Positions 13,232 to 27,373 of a stretch of 64,000 nt of DNA are shown here, piece by piece. The notes below the pieces were generated by a model, which worked only from the letters and a program-made list of their open reading frames with translations, ran no database searches and had not been told where the DNA came from. Each line of letters opens with the position of its first letter. Positions within the stretch are counted from its first letter, which is position 1. Made by a program: the position numbers and the translations under genes. The DNA comes from Atopsyche davidsoni. Lineage: Eukaryota; Arthropoda; Insecta; Trichoptera; Hydrobiosidae. The stretch lies in NCBI GenBank assembly GCA_022113835.1, contig JAILWY010000001.1, forward strand, positions 15,988,501 to 16,052,500. The letters are read 5' to 3'.

Positions 13232-14021
13232 TCTACTTTGCTATATTTGGTTTATTTAAAAAAAAAAAAAAAAGGAAAAGCCGTACATATTGAAATGAGT
13301 TATAGTTCCAATAATATTGGGGAAATTATTTACTGCAAAGATTTCGCCCGAAGGCTGAAGTCACCGTCGGGTGACGAATGAAACTAAATAAGGATTATAA
13401 ATTACGCTTACAAATAAATATTTGAGATGTTAAGCCGATTTTCGCACTTTGATGGCTTTCTCAAACTGACACGTACAATCGATACGAATTATAATATTCA
13501 CAAATCTATGTACGCTTTAGGTTTGAATTTGGTTGTTGTAAATTAAAAAAAAACCTTTTTTTTTGATAAGAGATTCAATTTTTATGTGCATTGTGGACTA
13601 CTTATATTGTAATGATATTCTTTACCTTATGTATTTATCTTGTATTCTGGCAATGCTTTTTCCCAATTTATTTCAAACTGCATCCTTTAAGACGTTAAAG
13701 CAACACTGACGAGGCGCGACAGTTCTTTTAGAGATGCTGCTACCAATATTCCCTCGGCAGACATAAATAGCTCTCCACGTTACGCTGCAAATGGAAGAAG
13801 ACAACGCAAGCAGCCGGCCGTGTCTCCATTCATATTCTTAGAGAACATTTCAATTTGCCGTGAACAAATCCCGTACTGTTTGGAGAGATACGCTGTATGT
13901 TACGTATATTACAATTTTCAATATCCAAGTACTATCGCGTAGAGAATAGCACGGGTCGTCTCGTTTATTTAAGCTCTGCGCATTGGTGACATCCAATTTT
14001 TGAGATAATCTAAATTTTAAA

Positions 14022-14082
14022 AAGCGTCTCGTGGTTTAACGGTTAGCATTCTTGTTTGTTGTCCCAGGCTCGAATCGAAGCA
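14022..14082 (+). repeat. tRNA-derived SINE-like relic
   Basis: TGGTTTAACGGTTAGCATT matches box A, and GGCTCGAATCGAAG about 25 nt downstream is a decayed box B. An AT-rich tail follows. The acceptor stem does not pair, so a SINE head or tRNA pseudogene is more likely than a tRNA. Confidence 0.45.
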
Positions 14083-16011
14083 AATCTTTTCAATCCTATA
14101 AAATTATATATAATTGCCAGTCTTGAGTAGGCATAGTTACTTATAAACGAAAATGTTAGTAATCTACTTGCTAATTGGTTATTCATATTTGTTGAGTAGT
14201 AAAACCCTTATGCAGATAATCGCTTGATTGCTGATTCACATATACTCTCATATACTTATAATTACTAACGTTGGAATATTACACAAACAAGCAAAAAAGC
14301 CTACCGGTCGTAGAGTTTACAATGTATAGCAATTCCAAATAGGCAGTCATGTTTTAATTTTTGCGCGCTGGCTTCAAAGTAATATCTCGTCTCTGAATCT
14401 CGTGGCCCTCCGAGTAAAGTATTTTATTTTTTTAGTCATCATTTAAAATTCATCCTTTCTATCGTGACAAACAGGCCTCTTCAATTTTATTGCTTACTGC
14501 GAATTATTTGTAGCTGAATTGAAGATCTCCACCCAGATCTTTGTTTTCGTTTTAGGATTATTTAAGATCACATAAATATATATTTCAGACCCATTAAACC
14601 AGAGGGGAGACTGGGCGGAACGTCGGAGATTTCTGCGCCGCCCACAATATTAGCGACATATCGTATTTCTTTGTTGCCTTATAACCGAGTTCATTCGCAA
14701 CTCAACCATACGTAAATCGCACGCCTCGAACAAAATAGCGTCTATTTTCACATAACATACCCTGGGTTTTTATTATATTATTTTCAAACCATTTATGCTT
14801 GATTTAATATGTTGTATCTAAAAAAAATATTCCGAATCCAATAATACGGAAAAAATATATTTCGGTTTAAAAAAAAAAACATACCAAAATATGTTATTGT
14901 AAATATGTCTACTTCGGATTTTTTCATTATTAAAATATAAATAAAACAAGTGATTCCAGCGACTATTAACCTTTTTTACCACCGCAATAAAAATAAATAT
15001 CACTTTTTTCTTTTTAAATTAATGGTTTGTATTATTTAAACATTTATTCACAACAAGTCCTGAAAGAGTTACACAAAAATAAGCATGAGACATCAAACCA
15101 ATACCCAAAATAAACATCAGGGATTTTAGTGCAAATAATTAAAAAAACTTTAAAAAATTAATTAAAACATGTTGTCCAGAAGTTGAACCCGATTTCTGAT
15201 TTTCAGATAAAATTATAGATTTTTTAATATCGTGTAAATCAAACCTTTTAATTAGTTTAAATTTAAATATATCTCTCAACGTATGCTATGTCGGGTCCGC
15301 GTTAAATAAAAATACGTCTTTTCACACCTTCATCCCTATTATTTTTAATAATTTAATTTGATTAGTGTACTTTAAAGTGTCTAGAATCTTATTGAAAAAA
15401 TATTTCTTTAATAGATTATTTAATAAATAAAACATTATAAATACCTGGTTATGTTTAATCAAAAGGTTATTTATTAGTACGTGAATTTGAAAGTTATCAA
15501 AGGCTAAATTTTACCGTTAGCTAAGTTTAGGCAACTGAACATAACTTTAATTAATTAACTCGTTAGGAAGCTTTCAACATTGTGGACCTGTTTTTCTCTC
15601 GTGTGCTTGAGCCGAAGTCTTAACGTCGATCAATATATGCCTAAACGTATTAAAAAAAATGAATAAACTTTTAGTAAATATAATTAGGTAAGTCTAAGTT
15701 TTAGTTTTATGAACTAAGTTTTTAAAGAAAACAAGCTTAAGAAATATCAATGTATTATAATTATTCATTTTGGTTGTCAAAGACTGGCTCTTTGCCATCG
15801 CCATTCCAGACCATTTAATAAAATTGCGAACGTGTATCGCAGAAATACATTAGTTGCTTCCTGGTCTAGCTTTCATTTATATCTTTTGTTGATTTTGAAG
15901 TGATTAAAAATCATCTATTAATCCCAAATATATGTTGTCAATGAACTATTTTTCTTGGCTGCTTAATCGCGCCAAGTTAAGATTAATTAATTGCCGTCGG
16001 TATTTGATATA

Positions 16012-16362
16012 CAGTAATACCCCGCTTTACGCGACCCCGTTATGCGCGGTTTCACTATAACGCGAATTTCAAATTTCGCGTTAAAATGCCTCGCATTACG
16101 CGAATTTCTTATTTTAAGAATGTGTATGAACATATTGTAGTCATTGACTTCTCTTTACAATTAAAAACAGCGTTGGGTGTTATGAACGTATTTTACAAGA
16201 ATGTAAAGGAAACGCTACCCAAAAGACAATAGATATATTTTTTTGTATAAAGTTTTGACTACGTATGTATACTATGTTTAATCGTAAACCCCGATATACG
16301 CGAATTTCACTTAACGCGATTTTTTCCGGAACGTATCCCTCGCGTAAAGCGGGGTATTACTG
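16012..16362. mobile_element. pogo/Tigger-like MITE, complete copy (351 bp)
   Basis: TA on both sides (16010-16011, 16363-16364). The ends are CAGTAATACCCCGCTTTACG and its inverse. Inside lie the sub-terminal CGGAACGTATCCCTCGCG and the CGCGAATTT blocks typical of Tigger-like ends. No transposase remains. It is the most intact of three copies. Confidence 0.85.
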
Positions 16363-18513
16363 TATTTAAAAAATATATAATTGGTATTCCTTCAAAACAG
16401 TCATACATAATAATAGTATAAGAAAATTAGTTTTAAGTCCTATTGATGCTTACTTTTGGGTTCAAAAACGTAGACACTTTGAACATCAAATGTTTCAGAA
16501 AATGTGAAATCAAACACTCTCGTTGAGGTCGTGGTTCACTCCGGCGGAAATGAGACACCCTCGAGTGTGTTGTGAAATGTTAATATTGATTTGATATGTC
16601 ATTTGTCACCGAAGGATTGGTTCCGCCTTGTTTGCTTAGGGGTGTGTGAGATTACGCGCCCGTTAATCCCTGGATCCCTGGTCTCTCCCGTGCTCGTGTA
16701 CCCGATATTGGCAGTGCTCAATAATGTATTGAGACGTATTCAGGTAGCGCACCGGTAAGCCTATGTTAATTTATTAAATAGAATTCCCGAAGGAAAGGTG
16801 AAAGTGTAAGAACCAATAGCGTGACATTTCGTTGCCTCAGATCTGCTTATTAATATTTAAAAAACGTTCAAAGAACATGGAATCATTATTTTTTTTTTAT
16901 ATTGACTTCAGCACAAATTCTTCAGTGGATGTAAAATATTTCACCTAAATTGTGTACATATTAAAATTCAATAAATATAGTATTATTTTTGTACAAAAAT
17001 AAAATAACATTAAAAAGCATATTTATCCGCATATATTTTTATCGTATCATTGAATCAAAGCCAGACTAACTTAAAATATTGGTTTTTATATGCGGATGAT
17101 TCATGTTATTTATTTTTATCGTGATAATGCTATTTTATTATTATACATCGTATTTTTAAAATTTCTTTATTTTTTGTGTAAAAACGTACTGGAATCGTTT
17201 ATTACAAAAAATAATGATGAATTTATAATGCGTGTATTTCAGGATCCCTCTCGATACGGGAAATATTAACTTATAATTTATATTAAATAAATGAACTTAC
17301 GGAAAACGTAAAATAACTCGTAAATGTACATTTAAATAACCAAATTTAAACCCGTTGTAGCACATTTTTTGGTCAGTATCATCTCGTTGTAAAAACTCCG
17401 GGCAAATGTGTTTTATAACAATTTTAACCTCGTTTTATCTATTCATAGAAAAAAATATACTTATGTCACGACAAATTTGTTTAAATTTTTATTAACATTC
17501 TTTTTGTACAATTTTTTTTTCTATTTATAAGAGACACTAATTATGCAACTCAATAACATAATATATTTTGCAAAAATGAAAACAAACCTATAATTATTGT
17601 GAATATTTTTTATAAAGGTTACTTATATTGACATTATATAATGCACGGCTAGTGTTGTTCATTAGGACAGTATTATTCTAACGCAATTATGCTAAAATAT
17701 CGTATTATATGACAGAAACATCATTTGGTCTTTTTATTAGTGTGTTTTACGATGCATCTTAGCGGAAACATCTCAGCCTGCCGTATAAAAGGAAATTTGA
17801 TACGATTTAGCTATGCCTTCATTATGCCAGGCGTGTACTAATAATGTACATACATAAAAGTAAGGTTTACGACTGTCGAAATGTGTAGCCATTATTAAAA
17901 ATAAAAGATATGACAATGTTGTATTATTTGTATGCTGGCAACTACGCTCTTAAACACACATATGAGACCACTAATATAAAAAAAACCACGTTACGACAAA
18001 AGTTTTTTTTTATTGAAGTCGTTCATTTTGCAACCTAACAGCTCAATAAATATTATGAAAATAAATACAAATAGCAAAAGTATTTGTATATATTATTTAC
18101 GATCTTTCAACTAATATAGAAGGTTTTTTTTTTGGACTGTAATATCTTATCACCCTGTACTTGTAATACTATGAGCGTATACATTAATTAAATAAAACCA
18201 TCACCATAAATATAAATTTTCAATTGCTTCTCTAAAGTATTATTTACTTTGAAACTGACTCGTTGCAAAAGTTAATTTATAAACGATTGTTTTGAATCTG
18301 AATTTAAAATTAAGAAAGAAAGAAAGAATTTAATTTAAGAAAGGGTACACATGCTTATAATTTAGTCATGGTGATTCGTGATTCTTTTTTTTATACGCTA
18401 CAATGCAATTTGTATTTGTATTGGATGACTGAGAAAAAAAGCTCTGGATTGGATCGAAACAAGTTTTAAATATAAACAAATAAATAAAATAAATTTTTCC
18501 TGATATTTAATTT

Positions 18514-18670
18514 TTTTGGTGAGCGGTTTCGTCAACTTTTCACGTTGGTATTATTAAACCACGAGAAACTGATAATGACACCAGTAAAATTTCACATGTG
18601 GATAAATCGCAAAAGTATTATATTAAATATATTTAAATGGGATTCCACCAAGTACTCTGTCAAATATAAC
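18514..18670 (+). repeat. Diverged copy of the dispersed repeat family
   Basis: Contains a diverged arm (GCGGTTTCGTCAACTTTTCA, then CGTTGGTATTATTAAAC) and, about 70 bp later, the ATTCCACCAAGTACTCTG module. On the minus strand the stem is CAAC/GTTG followed by CGAAAC, so the core is kept while the sequence around it has drifted. Confidence 0.6.
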
Positions 18671-19035
18671 GAATACATAAACAAATAACACAGAAAACAA
18701 TAAATAAATATTGCTTTTCCCTTTTGATAAAATTGTATGTGTTTGGTTAATTAACGGTTTTTGTTCGTCGTCAATAGACAATAATTCATTATTTTCATGA
18801 CATGTTAAAATGATGACCTTTATATTTAGAACTGAACAATGGACTTCTGAACAATAAATGGTCACTAATACACAGCATTCTCCGGTTAAATTTAGTAGAG
18901 GAAATGCCATGCTCCGGGGACTCGATATAGAAAGGTTACACTCGGGTCTCTTTGTTTTAGGGGATGAATGAATTTGGAATTCTTCCGCGGTAGAGAAGAA
19001 AATGTAATACGAAACATTAACGTTGTATTAATTGC

Positions 19036-19090
19036 AAAGTGGCTAGGATGCTTGCTTGCTAATCTTGGGTACCGGGTTACAATCCGCGTA
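19036..19090 (+). repeat. tRNA-derived SINE-like relic
   Basis: AAGTGGCTAGGATGC is box A-like and CGGGTTACAATCCG is box B-like with a pairing T stem. The spacing is about right for a tRNA head. The remainder has decayed. Confidence 0.4.
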
Positions 19091-19739
19091 CAGCAATAAT
19101 TCTTTCAGTTTTTACAACCCAAGCGCTATAGTTTCGTTCCTGCATATAACGAATTAAATTCTAGCCTTCAAATCGCAAATATAGACGTGGGTTTTTCAAA
19201 AATAGGTTAGTTTTCCACTTATCCTCGGCGGACGACGTCTTTTTTGTTTTACCACGTTCTGGTAGGTCATCGACGTGTTTTGTTTCTAAATATCGGTTCA
19301 CCCACTTGGTCACAAACGCCTTTGACTTATTCATATACTTTGCAGCCTAAACGCGTGACATTTTTGGTTCTTCAGGATGCGAACAAAGGAGCACTGCCTC
19401 ATAGAGGGAAGCATACGCGGCACTCATCTCTGGAAATGTGCACTCTGTGCTAAGTGAACACAAAACTAGATAGTGTTTACGATGCATTAAGTGAAAAAAA
19501 TTGAGCTACCTGTTTATTTCTTTTGATTTGCAAAAAAACTCCGAACACATTTTTTTACAGTGGTCACGTTCTTGTGAAACACACTGATACATCTACTCGT
19601 AAAAACTATTTTATCAATTTTCCAAAATGACCAAAATCCTTAAAAAACTCCTTGTGTGATTAAAAAATGCAGATTTTTAATAATCATTGGTGAGTGTATA
19701 AATACTCCACGTCAGTCAGTGTATTTTTTTACGCTGTCG

Positions 19740-19990
19740 ACATGAAAGCGTGCAGTTTTCCAAAGTGGTCGCGGCGCACGGTAATGGGTCGCGCGGGTGG
19801 CGGGTTCGACGCCCCGCGGCTGCATTCGGGGCGGGGGCGGATTTATAAATGCACACACGCGAGCCGGCGAGATTGATCGGCGCCGTGTCACTGTACCGCG
19901 GAGCCGCCCCCCCCCCCTCGCTCGCCTAGTAAGGGTATACTCCGACGCACCGCCCCACTCTCGCACCGCACCGATCTCATGTATTTGAGC
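19740..19990 (+). promoter_or_regulatory. GC-rich island with GC boxes and TATA box: possible alternative promoter
   Basis: A strongly GC-rich 250-bp island in AT-rich intron. A GGGGCGGGGGCGG stretch is followed directly by TTTATAAAT (TATA at 19844-19849), in DGK gene orientation, about 9.7 kb upstream of the first visible exon. A C-tract (19907-19917) follows. An internal promoter giving a short DGK isoform is plausible. No start codon followed by a convincing coding exon and donor is visible, so this remains tentative. Confidence 0.3.
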
Positions 19991-20354
19991 AGGGCTGGTC
20001 ATCCTTGAAACATCCATGATTATTTTTCGGATTTCGAGATCTGTCACCTCAGTCTTTCCAAGCACCAGAGCATCGGGGGTAACTATGAGAGTTCACCTGT
20101 ACAAGTGTTTTACTTATGCTGGTTGCATAGTTAATGGCCACTTAGGACGGCTAAACCCGCTGCGATACAATTTGCAACAAATTTCAATTGAAAAATTGCA
20201 TACCAATTTTGCGTCCAAAATTTTGTCGCAGTGTTTGTATAGAGCTTTTAAAAATCGTCTATTTATTTTTTTACCTTGACTGCAGTTTTTCTTTCAACAC
20301 CAGGATTTTACCCATTGGTTTTTTGTTTTTTTTTTCTGATTCGTATCGCACACT

Positions 20355-20362
20355 TGACGTCA
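20355..20362. promoter_or_regulatory. Perfect CRE-like octamer TGACGTCA
   Basis: Third copy, about 500 bp downstream of the TATA/GC-box island. Sequence match only. Confidence 0.25.
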
Positions 20363-20679
20363 TTTGATTTGAACTGGCGTGAGCGCTGCGCGGCCTGCAG
20401 TCTCGGAATGGCTACTATTTTTAAAAGGCAGAATGTTAATACGATTCGTGCAGTTACGGGCGATTAGCCTGGCAGAGGAAAGTAAAACCTGCGGGCGAGT
20501 CATGCAGGCTCTACAAAGAACAAACCCCTACCCCTTTGTTCTATCACAGTTATTAAACTTTCTTGTATTTAATAGTGTGGCAATCATGGGATCATTTCAA
20601 TATTTTTTTTAGCATTTAGTTGTACAGGCAAGTGCCGGATATCTTTGGTTCGACATTTTGTTTATGTGTTTATGAGTTT

Positions 20680-20719
20680 GAGCTGCTTGAAGTTTTCCGT
20701 CCTCCGACATTTCATCCCC
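20680..20719 (+). repeat. Short dispersed repeat, copy 2
   Basis: GAGCTGCTTGAAGTTTTCC then GTCCTCCGACATTTCATCCC, matching the 1.2 kb copy. Confidence 0.65.
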
Positions 20720-23700
20720 GCGACACCAAGGCACTATCTTATTTTCATGAAATATTTTACTTATTCTATCAAAACTCTTATCGTATATTTTGAAAGCTTT
20801 GAATTAATTTTATTGATTGATACACCATTCCAATTTTTACATTAAAATATGCCTGAAAAATAAACCATTTCACAAATTGTAAATACGGCATGTATTTAAA
20901 AATATGTTTATTTTTAATTATACTTCTTTAATATGTTTGATGTTTCTTCTATGTCAGTTGTTTTTATATATATGACATTGTTTACGAAAGCCAATGTCAA
21001 CATTGAGTGTTTATAGTACACATTTTATTTAATAAGCTGTAATGGATTCTTCTAATTCAGAAACATTTTGTGACTGAAACTTCCATTAGAACTTGTAGCT
21101 AATCCAAAATATAGGATTTCGTTGTGCAAAATTGAAATGATAATACTTCAATATTATATTTTATAAGTTTTTTAGAAGTCATTTTCATGGTTTTTTTTCC
21201 CTTTGAAATGTGAAAATATCGACTAGAGCTCATATTACACAGCGACGCTGCTTAACACCTGTTAAAAAAAATTCATTAACAGCCGCTCTCAAAACCTGCA
21301 AAAACTTTTTACGGATTTTACTACTTTCGTTTTAGTTTTATGTAAATGATATTTTTTTTTTGATTAACGTGTTTGTTCTTACGACATTATATTCTCATAT
21401 TAAATATATTTCTACGAATTATTAATACACAAATCAAACATTTACTATATTTAAAATTATAAGTTATATTTTACTTTGATATACTCTAATCCTGTGTAAC
21501 TATTACCTAATCTAAAACTGTGGAAATATTTTTTTAATTAAACTTTTTTAGCATTTAAAAGCATTTTAACTTAAATTTTTTTTATTCAGAATCATTTGTT
21601 GTAATTTTTTAGTGATTTTTTTTTAAATTTAACCCATTTCTACCAAGTTTAATTCGATTTCAAACACGCCGAGACAGCATTGCGCCAGTTTTCTGCAGGC
21701 AGCGGGTATTCCGAGGCATTTCAGCCGGTCTTATATACATAATAAGAGTTCTTGTGTATTTCCTGTGAGCTTGTGTACATTCAAGAGAATTGGATATCCT
21801 TGTAATTTAAAGAGAATACAACAATATCTGTTTCACAACTTCTGAACGTAGCATTGTAAGCATTCATTATAATATTTCTCTTCACTCACAGAAACTAGTG
21901 GTGTGCAAGATATCAAGATATCGATCAATTCGAATAAGCAGTAAAAATAAAAATTTGAAGCAACCACTCAAAAATGCAATAATTTTTCAGTATCTTGTTT
22001 AATTTAATTTATAAAAAATGAAAAATACCAACTACAAATATTTATACATTTTTGAAAAAATAACTATAAACAGTAGGTTTTTAATTAAAATGTCTCCTTA
22101 AGTTCGCTTTGATTATTCTAGTAGAAATTGTTTTATTTTTTGTTTTAAAAATTCATGTTTATATTGACAAAATATCTGTATGTTTAATTTCGCACAACTC
22201 TAGAAGGAATCCTATAACCTATGAAGACTCGCTTTAAATGCCGTTTATTGCAAAGAATAAAACTGAAAACCAATTTTCACCTCGTGCATGGCAGGGTTGT
22301 TACTACCCTCCTTACGTGCTGGAATATTTTTATGCCAGTCATTATGTACGTTAATTATAGTTAAATTATTATGCTTATTATGAAACACCTAAGGCATAGT
22401 TTTAAATTTGCATATTTAATTTTTCTTAAGTGTTCGAATTATAATGTATAAATTATACATCACGGCAAAAATATTGTACACATAACATTATATTTGCTTT
22501 TAAACAGATCTATTTTTTTAAAAATTCTGTTAAATGTGTTTCAGAAAATATTAGATAAATATTTATTGATGATTTTTTTTTATTTTTATCTGAAAAAATA
22601 TTTGGCGCAAGAGAAAATATTTATCACTTTCAAAAGAAATGTGAAATTGTGAGGGATCGGGATTTTGCGTTATTTGATGTATCAAATTAATTATTTTGCA
22701 TAAAATTGTATTTAAGTCGCACGCAGAGATGAAAAGTTTAATCTAAATTTTAAGATAAATAATCTAATATGGGTAATTCTACCGGACGTACTTGAATAAT
22801 ATTTATAATGAAAGATCAAAAAATAAAAAAACCTGTTAAATGCTTCCCACAACGTTTTGTCTTTTTTTGGTCCGTTTTTACAATTTAACTCTAAACTGAA
22901 AATAACTTTTACGTTACATTACGAAAATACATTTACGTTTTAATTTATCTTGCGTGACAAAATATCTTATATGTACATGTATATACTTAAAAAAATTCTA
23001 GTTTAAATAAGTGGACTGCCATTTTTATGGCTGCAACCCGTCTTTTACACTCTTAAGTACCGTAAATTAATGGACGTGTCGGCACAAAACTTCCGCAACT
23101 AAATTTAGCTCCAAACTTTAGTATATTTTGGAAATTCAGTTTCCTTCGAAGTAATTGCACGGCATGATTTCTAGAAAACGAAACTGAGAACTTCTCGAAC
23201 TTGAGGAACTGATCGGGACTGAAACCTCACTTCCGGCCCACAGTAAGACTTTATTCTGAGAAGATTAAACTTTCACTTCTTTTGGAATTTCATTAATATT
23301 TTTCTGAGTTTGTATTTCAATACAAGGAAGTCAGATAGTTTTAATGGCGAAGATTAAATTGATTTTTAAATCTATCAATGTTTCACGATTGATTTAGAAG
23401 TAACATATATTTAACATAAAATACTTGACAGATTTATAAAAAAACAACTATAATTCGTTAAATGCCTTTTCAATATAATAATATTCTCTCTGTGAGCGAA
23501 TTTTGGCATAAGAATATATTTTCGAATTATTCAAGAATTTTACCTAAAATAGTAAATATTCTAAAGTTTTTCATGACTACTTAAATAGGTGATTTTTTGT
23601 TTTTATTCGTAAACAAAGACTATACGTACCGAAAGTTTTTTGCAGTAAATATCTCTAAAATATTATATAATATACATTTAAAAACATGCGTACTAAAAGA

Positions 23701-24914
23701 TTTTCAGTATTTAAAATCGGATAAATAATTATTTTAACGATATTTCTAAAATGTAAATATCTATGTAATCAATAATATTGTGGCGTGTACTCGTCTCAAA
23801 CTCTGATAATAAACGGAGGCATCTGTCAACAGCTAATCAATTGATCGAATGAAACCGGCTTACGTGAGGATGATATTTGATTTTGCTTACAGTCACTCTT
23901 GTACCGAAAAAAAGCTCACGAATAGCGATCGATCATTTTAATACAATTAACAATACTTTAATTGATATTTAGCAGTTTAAATTTTTTGATTTTAAGTCCT
24001 TCACAAACCGCTGCGTAATTTGCCTTACGTCTCTTATCTGAAAATTAATGTCAGAATTATAAGACCTGCGCTGCATAATCTTTTAATAAAGTAATACCCA
24101 GATAGATTTTGCACTGTACTTTTAAACTATGCGTGTGTATATTTTTTATAGAGTAACATTACTGTTTAGGCTTCCAACTGTTTCTTTTTTTTTTTTAATT
24201 AAATACAAGTTAGTGCCAGCTGCTAGGTAACAAGAAAATTGCAAAGTGAATACCAATGAATTGAAATTACAACTTGGACAATGTTTCTTGAAATTTATTG
24301 TTTTTCTTTGTTTATATATTATATGTTTCGTGCTTTGATAATTTTGAAAAATGAAAAATATCTTAAATGCAACATTCAAATGTGCTTTATTTTTTTAATC
24401 AATTAATTTGCTCCAAAACGTGTTGTATTGTTGACAAAACGAAAAAATTAAATATCATTGTATATATTTAAATTAATGAAAAATATATGTGGGTGGGATC
24501 ACATCTCAAGTAAGTCTGTTCCAGAGCGTGATAGTATAAGCATATTACTGTTTACCAATTGCCTTCTGTCGTGAAGTGTTGAATGTCTTGGACAGTTGAT
24601 TTTTCTTGAATTTATTTTAAATGCACTTACGACCCGCTATTTCTCAGTTTCTTGAAATGGTATATTTTATCTATCTATGTGCCAGAAACCAGAAAGCATA
24701 CATTGTTGCTTTATAATCTTTTTAAACTTTTGATGATTACTACAGCCAGTATTTTTATTATTATTGTGAATTCCCAGTTACTGGTGAAATGTTTGGTGAA
24801 AAAAATCGCATCGCATATTATCGAATAAAACGTAACTATTGTCGGGCCGCTTAATTCGATCTTTTATTACAAATTCATAAATTTGAGCCGCTTTTCAAAT
24901 AATAACCTGTAATT

Positions 24915-25160
24915 AAAATTTGTTCGGTTTTGTTTGGGCGCGAGGGTCGTTATTTATAATAACATCCGAGCGGGGCGTTTAATTGATACGGAGGGGCGGG
25001 GGTTGCTACCGGCCATCCCCTCGTAATAACCGGGCGGCTTTTACCGTTCAAAATTTTATTTGCGAGATACGCACGGCAACTGCGTGAAGCCGCATTGAAA
25101 TTTATCAATATTTACGGCGACCATGCGTCCTATAAATTCGCCTGCTAAACTTCGCGTTCA
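24915..25160. other. GC-rich non-coding island, possible enhancer
   Basis: TTTATAATAACATCCGAGCG, GGAGGGGCGGGGG and TTTACCGTTC...GCGAGATACGCACGG lie in an otherwise AT-rich stretch. No open frame with protein-like content. It sits just upstream of a foldback MITE. Confidence 0.3.
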
Positions 25161-25206
25161 ATTTATTTGATACAAAAAAAATCTTTTTTACTTATTTTTA
25201 GCATCT

Positions 25207-25385
25207 GGTTTATTAATGATTAAGTACATTTTTTCAAATATTGAATATTAATTAATGAAACTCATAGAAAAATATCATCGTGATTTGTGTGGGATCAATC
25301 ACGATGATCTTTTTCTAAGAGTTTCTTTAATTAATTTTCAATATTTGGAAAAAAAATGTACTTAATCATTATCAATCAATAAACC
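25207..25385. mobile_element. Foldback MITE (179 bp)
   Basis: Arms of roughly 80-90 bp, 25207-25285 and 25297-25385, are inverted copies with small indels around an 11-bp loop. Shared blocks are GATTAAGTACATTTTTT and ATCATCGTGATT. The outermost end is GGTTTATT. Confidence 0.75.
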
Positions 25386-26889
25386 TGAATAGGCAAAATC
25401 GTACTTCTTGTAAAACGGTCTTCACAAAAATCAATAATATATGGTTTATTAATTTCTTAGTAATATTTCACAACTCATAAATATCAGATATTCGCAACGA
25501 GATATTTTGTTTGCCGAAGAGGAGCAACCAAGTAAAATAACAAAATTGTTAAATTTTAAAAATATTTTATCGTACTTTTTTATTAAACATAATTTCAGTT
25601 AGTTCGAGGTTTTTTTTGTTTTAGTTCGAAATTTTTTAAAGAAGGAATTGAAAATTATCATATGTTTTTCTCGCCTATAAACGAGTTAAAGTTTAAATTA
25701 GAGAACCATATACAAAAAAATGGAAATGAATGTATTAAATATGCAGCCTTTCATCGGATTATCAAAAGAAGTCCAATAACAACGGCCGCCAAAAATCTGC
25801 GAGCTTGTCTTTATAATTTAAATTAAAAAAATAATTAGCCCTGTCAATGAAATTTTTGTTAATTATTTCAATTATATGTGCTAGAAACGGATTGTATATT
25901 ATTGTTAAATATATATATATAACTCAAACTCATAATGTAACATTCACAATTCTACGATGAGATCACGTTACATTATGGTCCAATGTGCATTTTTCAATTA
26001 TTTATAAATGATTTATTCTTGACCGTGTTCATATTTTTATGAAAAGGCGGTGGGTTACAATCCAAAAAATAAGCGGATAATTCGACTTTTTGACACATAG
26101 TTATACATGTTCGTAGACTCATGTTTTTACAAAACGTGGTCACGCCACGCATACTGCAAGTTGAATAGTTGACATTGCCAGCTTTTTTTCCGGGTGATTA
26201 AGCCGACATGGCCTACTTTATTTGTTCAGTCGTATGGAATTGAAAATTGATAAAGCAAATCCACCGGCAAAGCACCGGGGGCCACTGCGCTCGGCTTTGT
26301 GCAATCAAACTCTCAAGCTGGATGTGTTTATTTTGAGGAAATAATCGAATCATTCTGAGGAGACGGTCCTGGAGATAATTTAAATGTTATCAAAAAAAAC
26401 TTCGTTATATTTGATAAATATATCACCCATTCAACACCGTCCCAACTCAATACTCAATTACTAACTATTTCGACAAAAAGAAATTACTGATAGTAGATGT
26501 CTCATGCCTTTTGCCTTTATAAGACTTGTTCAGTCTTTAGAGCCCCTAAAGATAAAAGAGTTTATATTTGCTGGTTTTTATAGAGTACTACAAATTATAC
26601 TGATCTTTCTCAGATTAAAAACATCATCGACGATCGTAAAAAAATACTCGTGTTTAGAGAAATCAATGTCTTTCATTCAACGCATTTTTAATAGTTGAAC
26701 ATTTCATTATGTCATTTATAAAAAAATACAAAAATGTGTTTTTGATGAGAGATTTTCTCGTATAACTTATTATATTTCTGCCTTCTTTCTATTAATTGGG
26801 ATGTTCTAAAATTATCTTCCTTCGATTTTTCTTCCGATCGTGGATGTTACGATAAAAATCTTTGATGCTGCAAAACATACCGTGGAGTT

Positions 26890-27125
26890 AATTTAATTTT
26901 TGAACTATGGCAGATTAGTAGCGGAGTTTTCCGAAACGCATCCGGTAATTCCGCTATCTAGCTGGAATACAGCTAAACGAGTTCCGGAATCAGTCGCTCG
27001 AAATGCCTTTTTGATTAATAAAAGTTGCACTGCTCGCTAACTTGATAACCTGCTCTATAAAAAGCCGGTCATAATCGCGTCCTGCCGCGCCACTGGCTCC
27101 AATTAAAATCAACCGCGCCACAAGA
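26890..27125. other. Moderately GC-rich non-coding island
   Basis: High-complexity sequence (GCGGAGTTTTCCG, GGAATTCCGCTATC-like motifs, TCTATAAAAAGCCGG) between AT-rich flanks. It does not read as protein. Possible regulatory element. Confidence 0.25.
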
Positions 27126-27302
27126 CGTCAAAACTGTACAAAGCATAAGCTAATTTTTGGATAATATGAATATTATTATCTTTATGAACCAATAAAAAGG
27201 GTAAATTTTTCCAAACAAATAGTATGAAAAAAGTCTTTTTACAGAAAACTGTAATGGTTATAAAATGTTCTCCGGACAGAAATCAGTCATTTTTTTATAC
27301 AC

Positions 27303-27305
<3 letters not shown>

Positions 27306-27371
<66 letters not shown>
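27306..27371. repeat. TA microsatellite (33 repeats)
   Basis: An uninterrupted TA run of 66 bp. Confidence 0.95.

Positions 27372-27373
<2 letters not shown>

Noticed and set aside
16661..16672. TAATCCC sites (also near 60475) as Orthodenticle/Crx sites for a photoreceptor gene
   Set aside because: The motif is short and common; no clustering or paired sites were visible.
19697..19717. TATAAATA followed by a TCAGT initiator
   Set aside because: The spacing (about 17 nt) is too short for a TATA-initiator pair.
19712..20065. 117-codon minus-strand open frame
   Set aside because: Its middle part is translation of the GC-rich island. The first 35 codons are more protein-like (T-D-L-E-I-R-K-I-I-M-D-V) but no splice arrangement or family could be supported.
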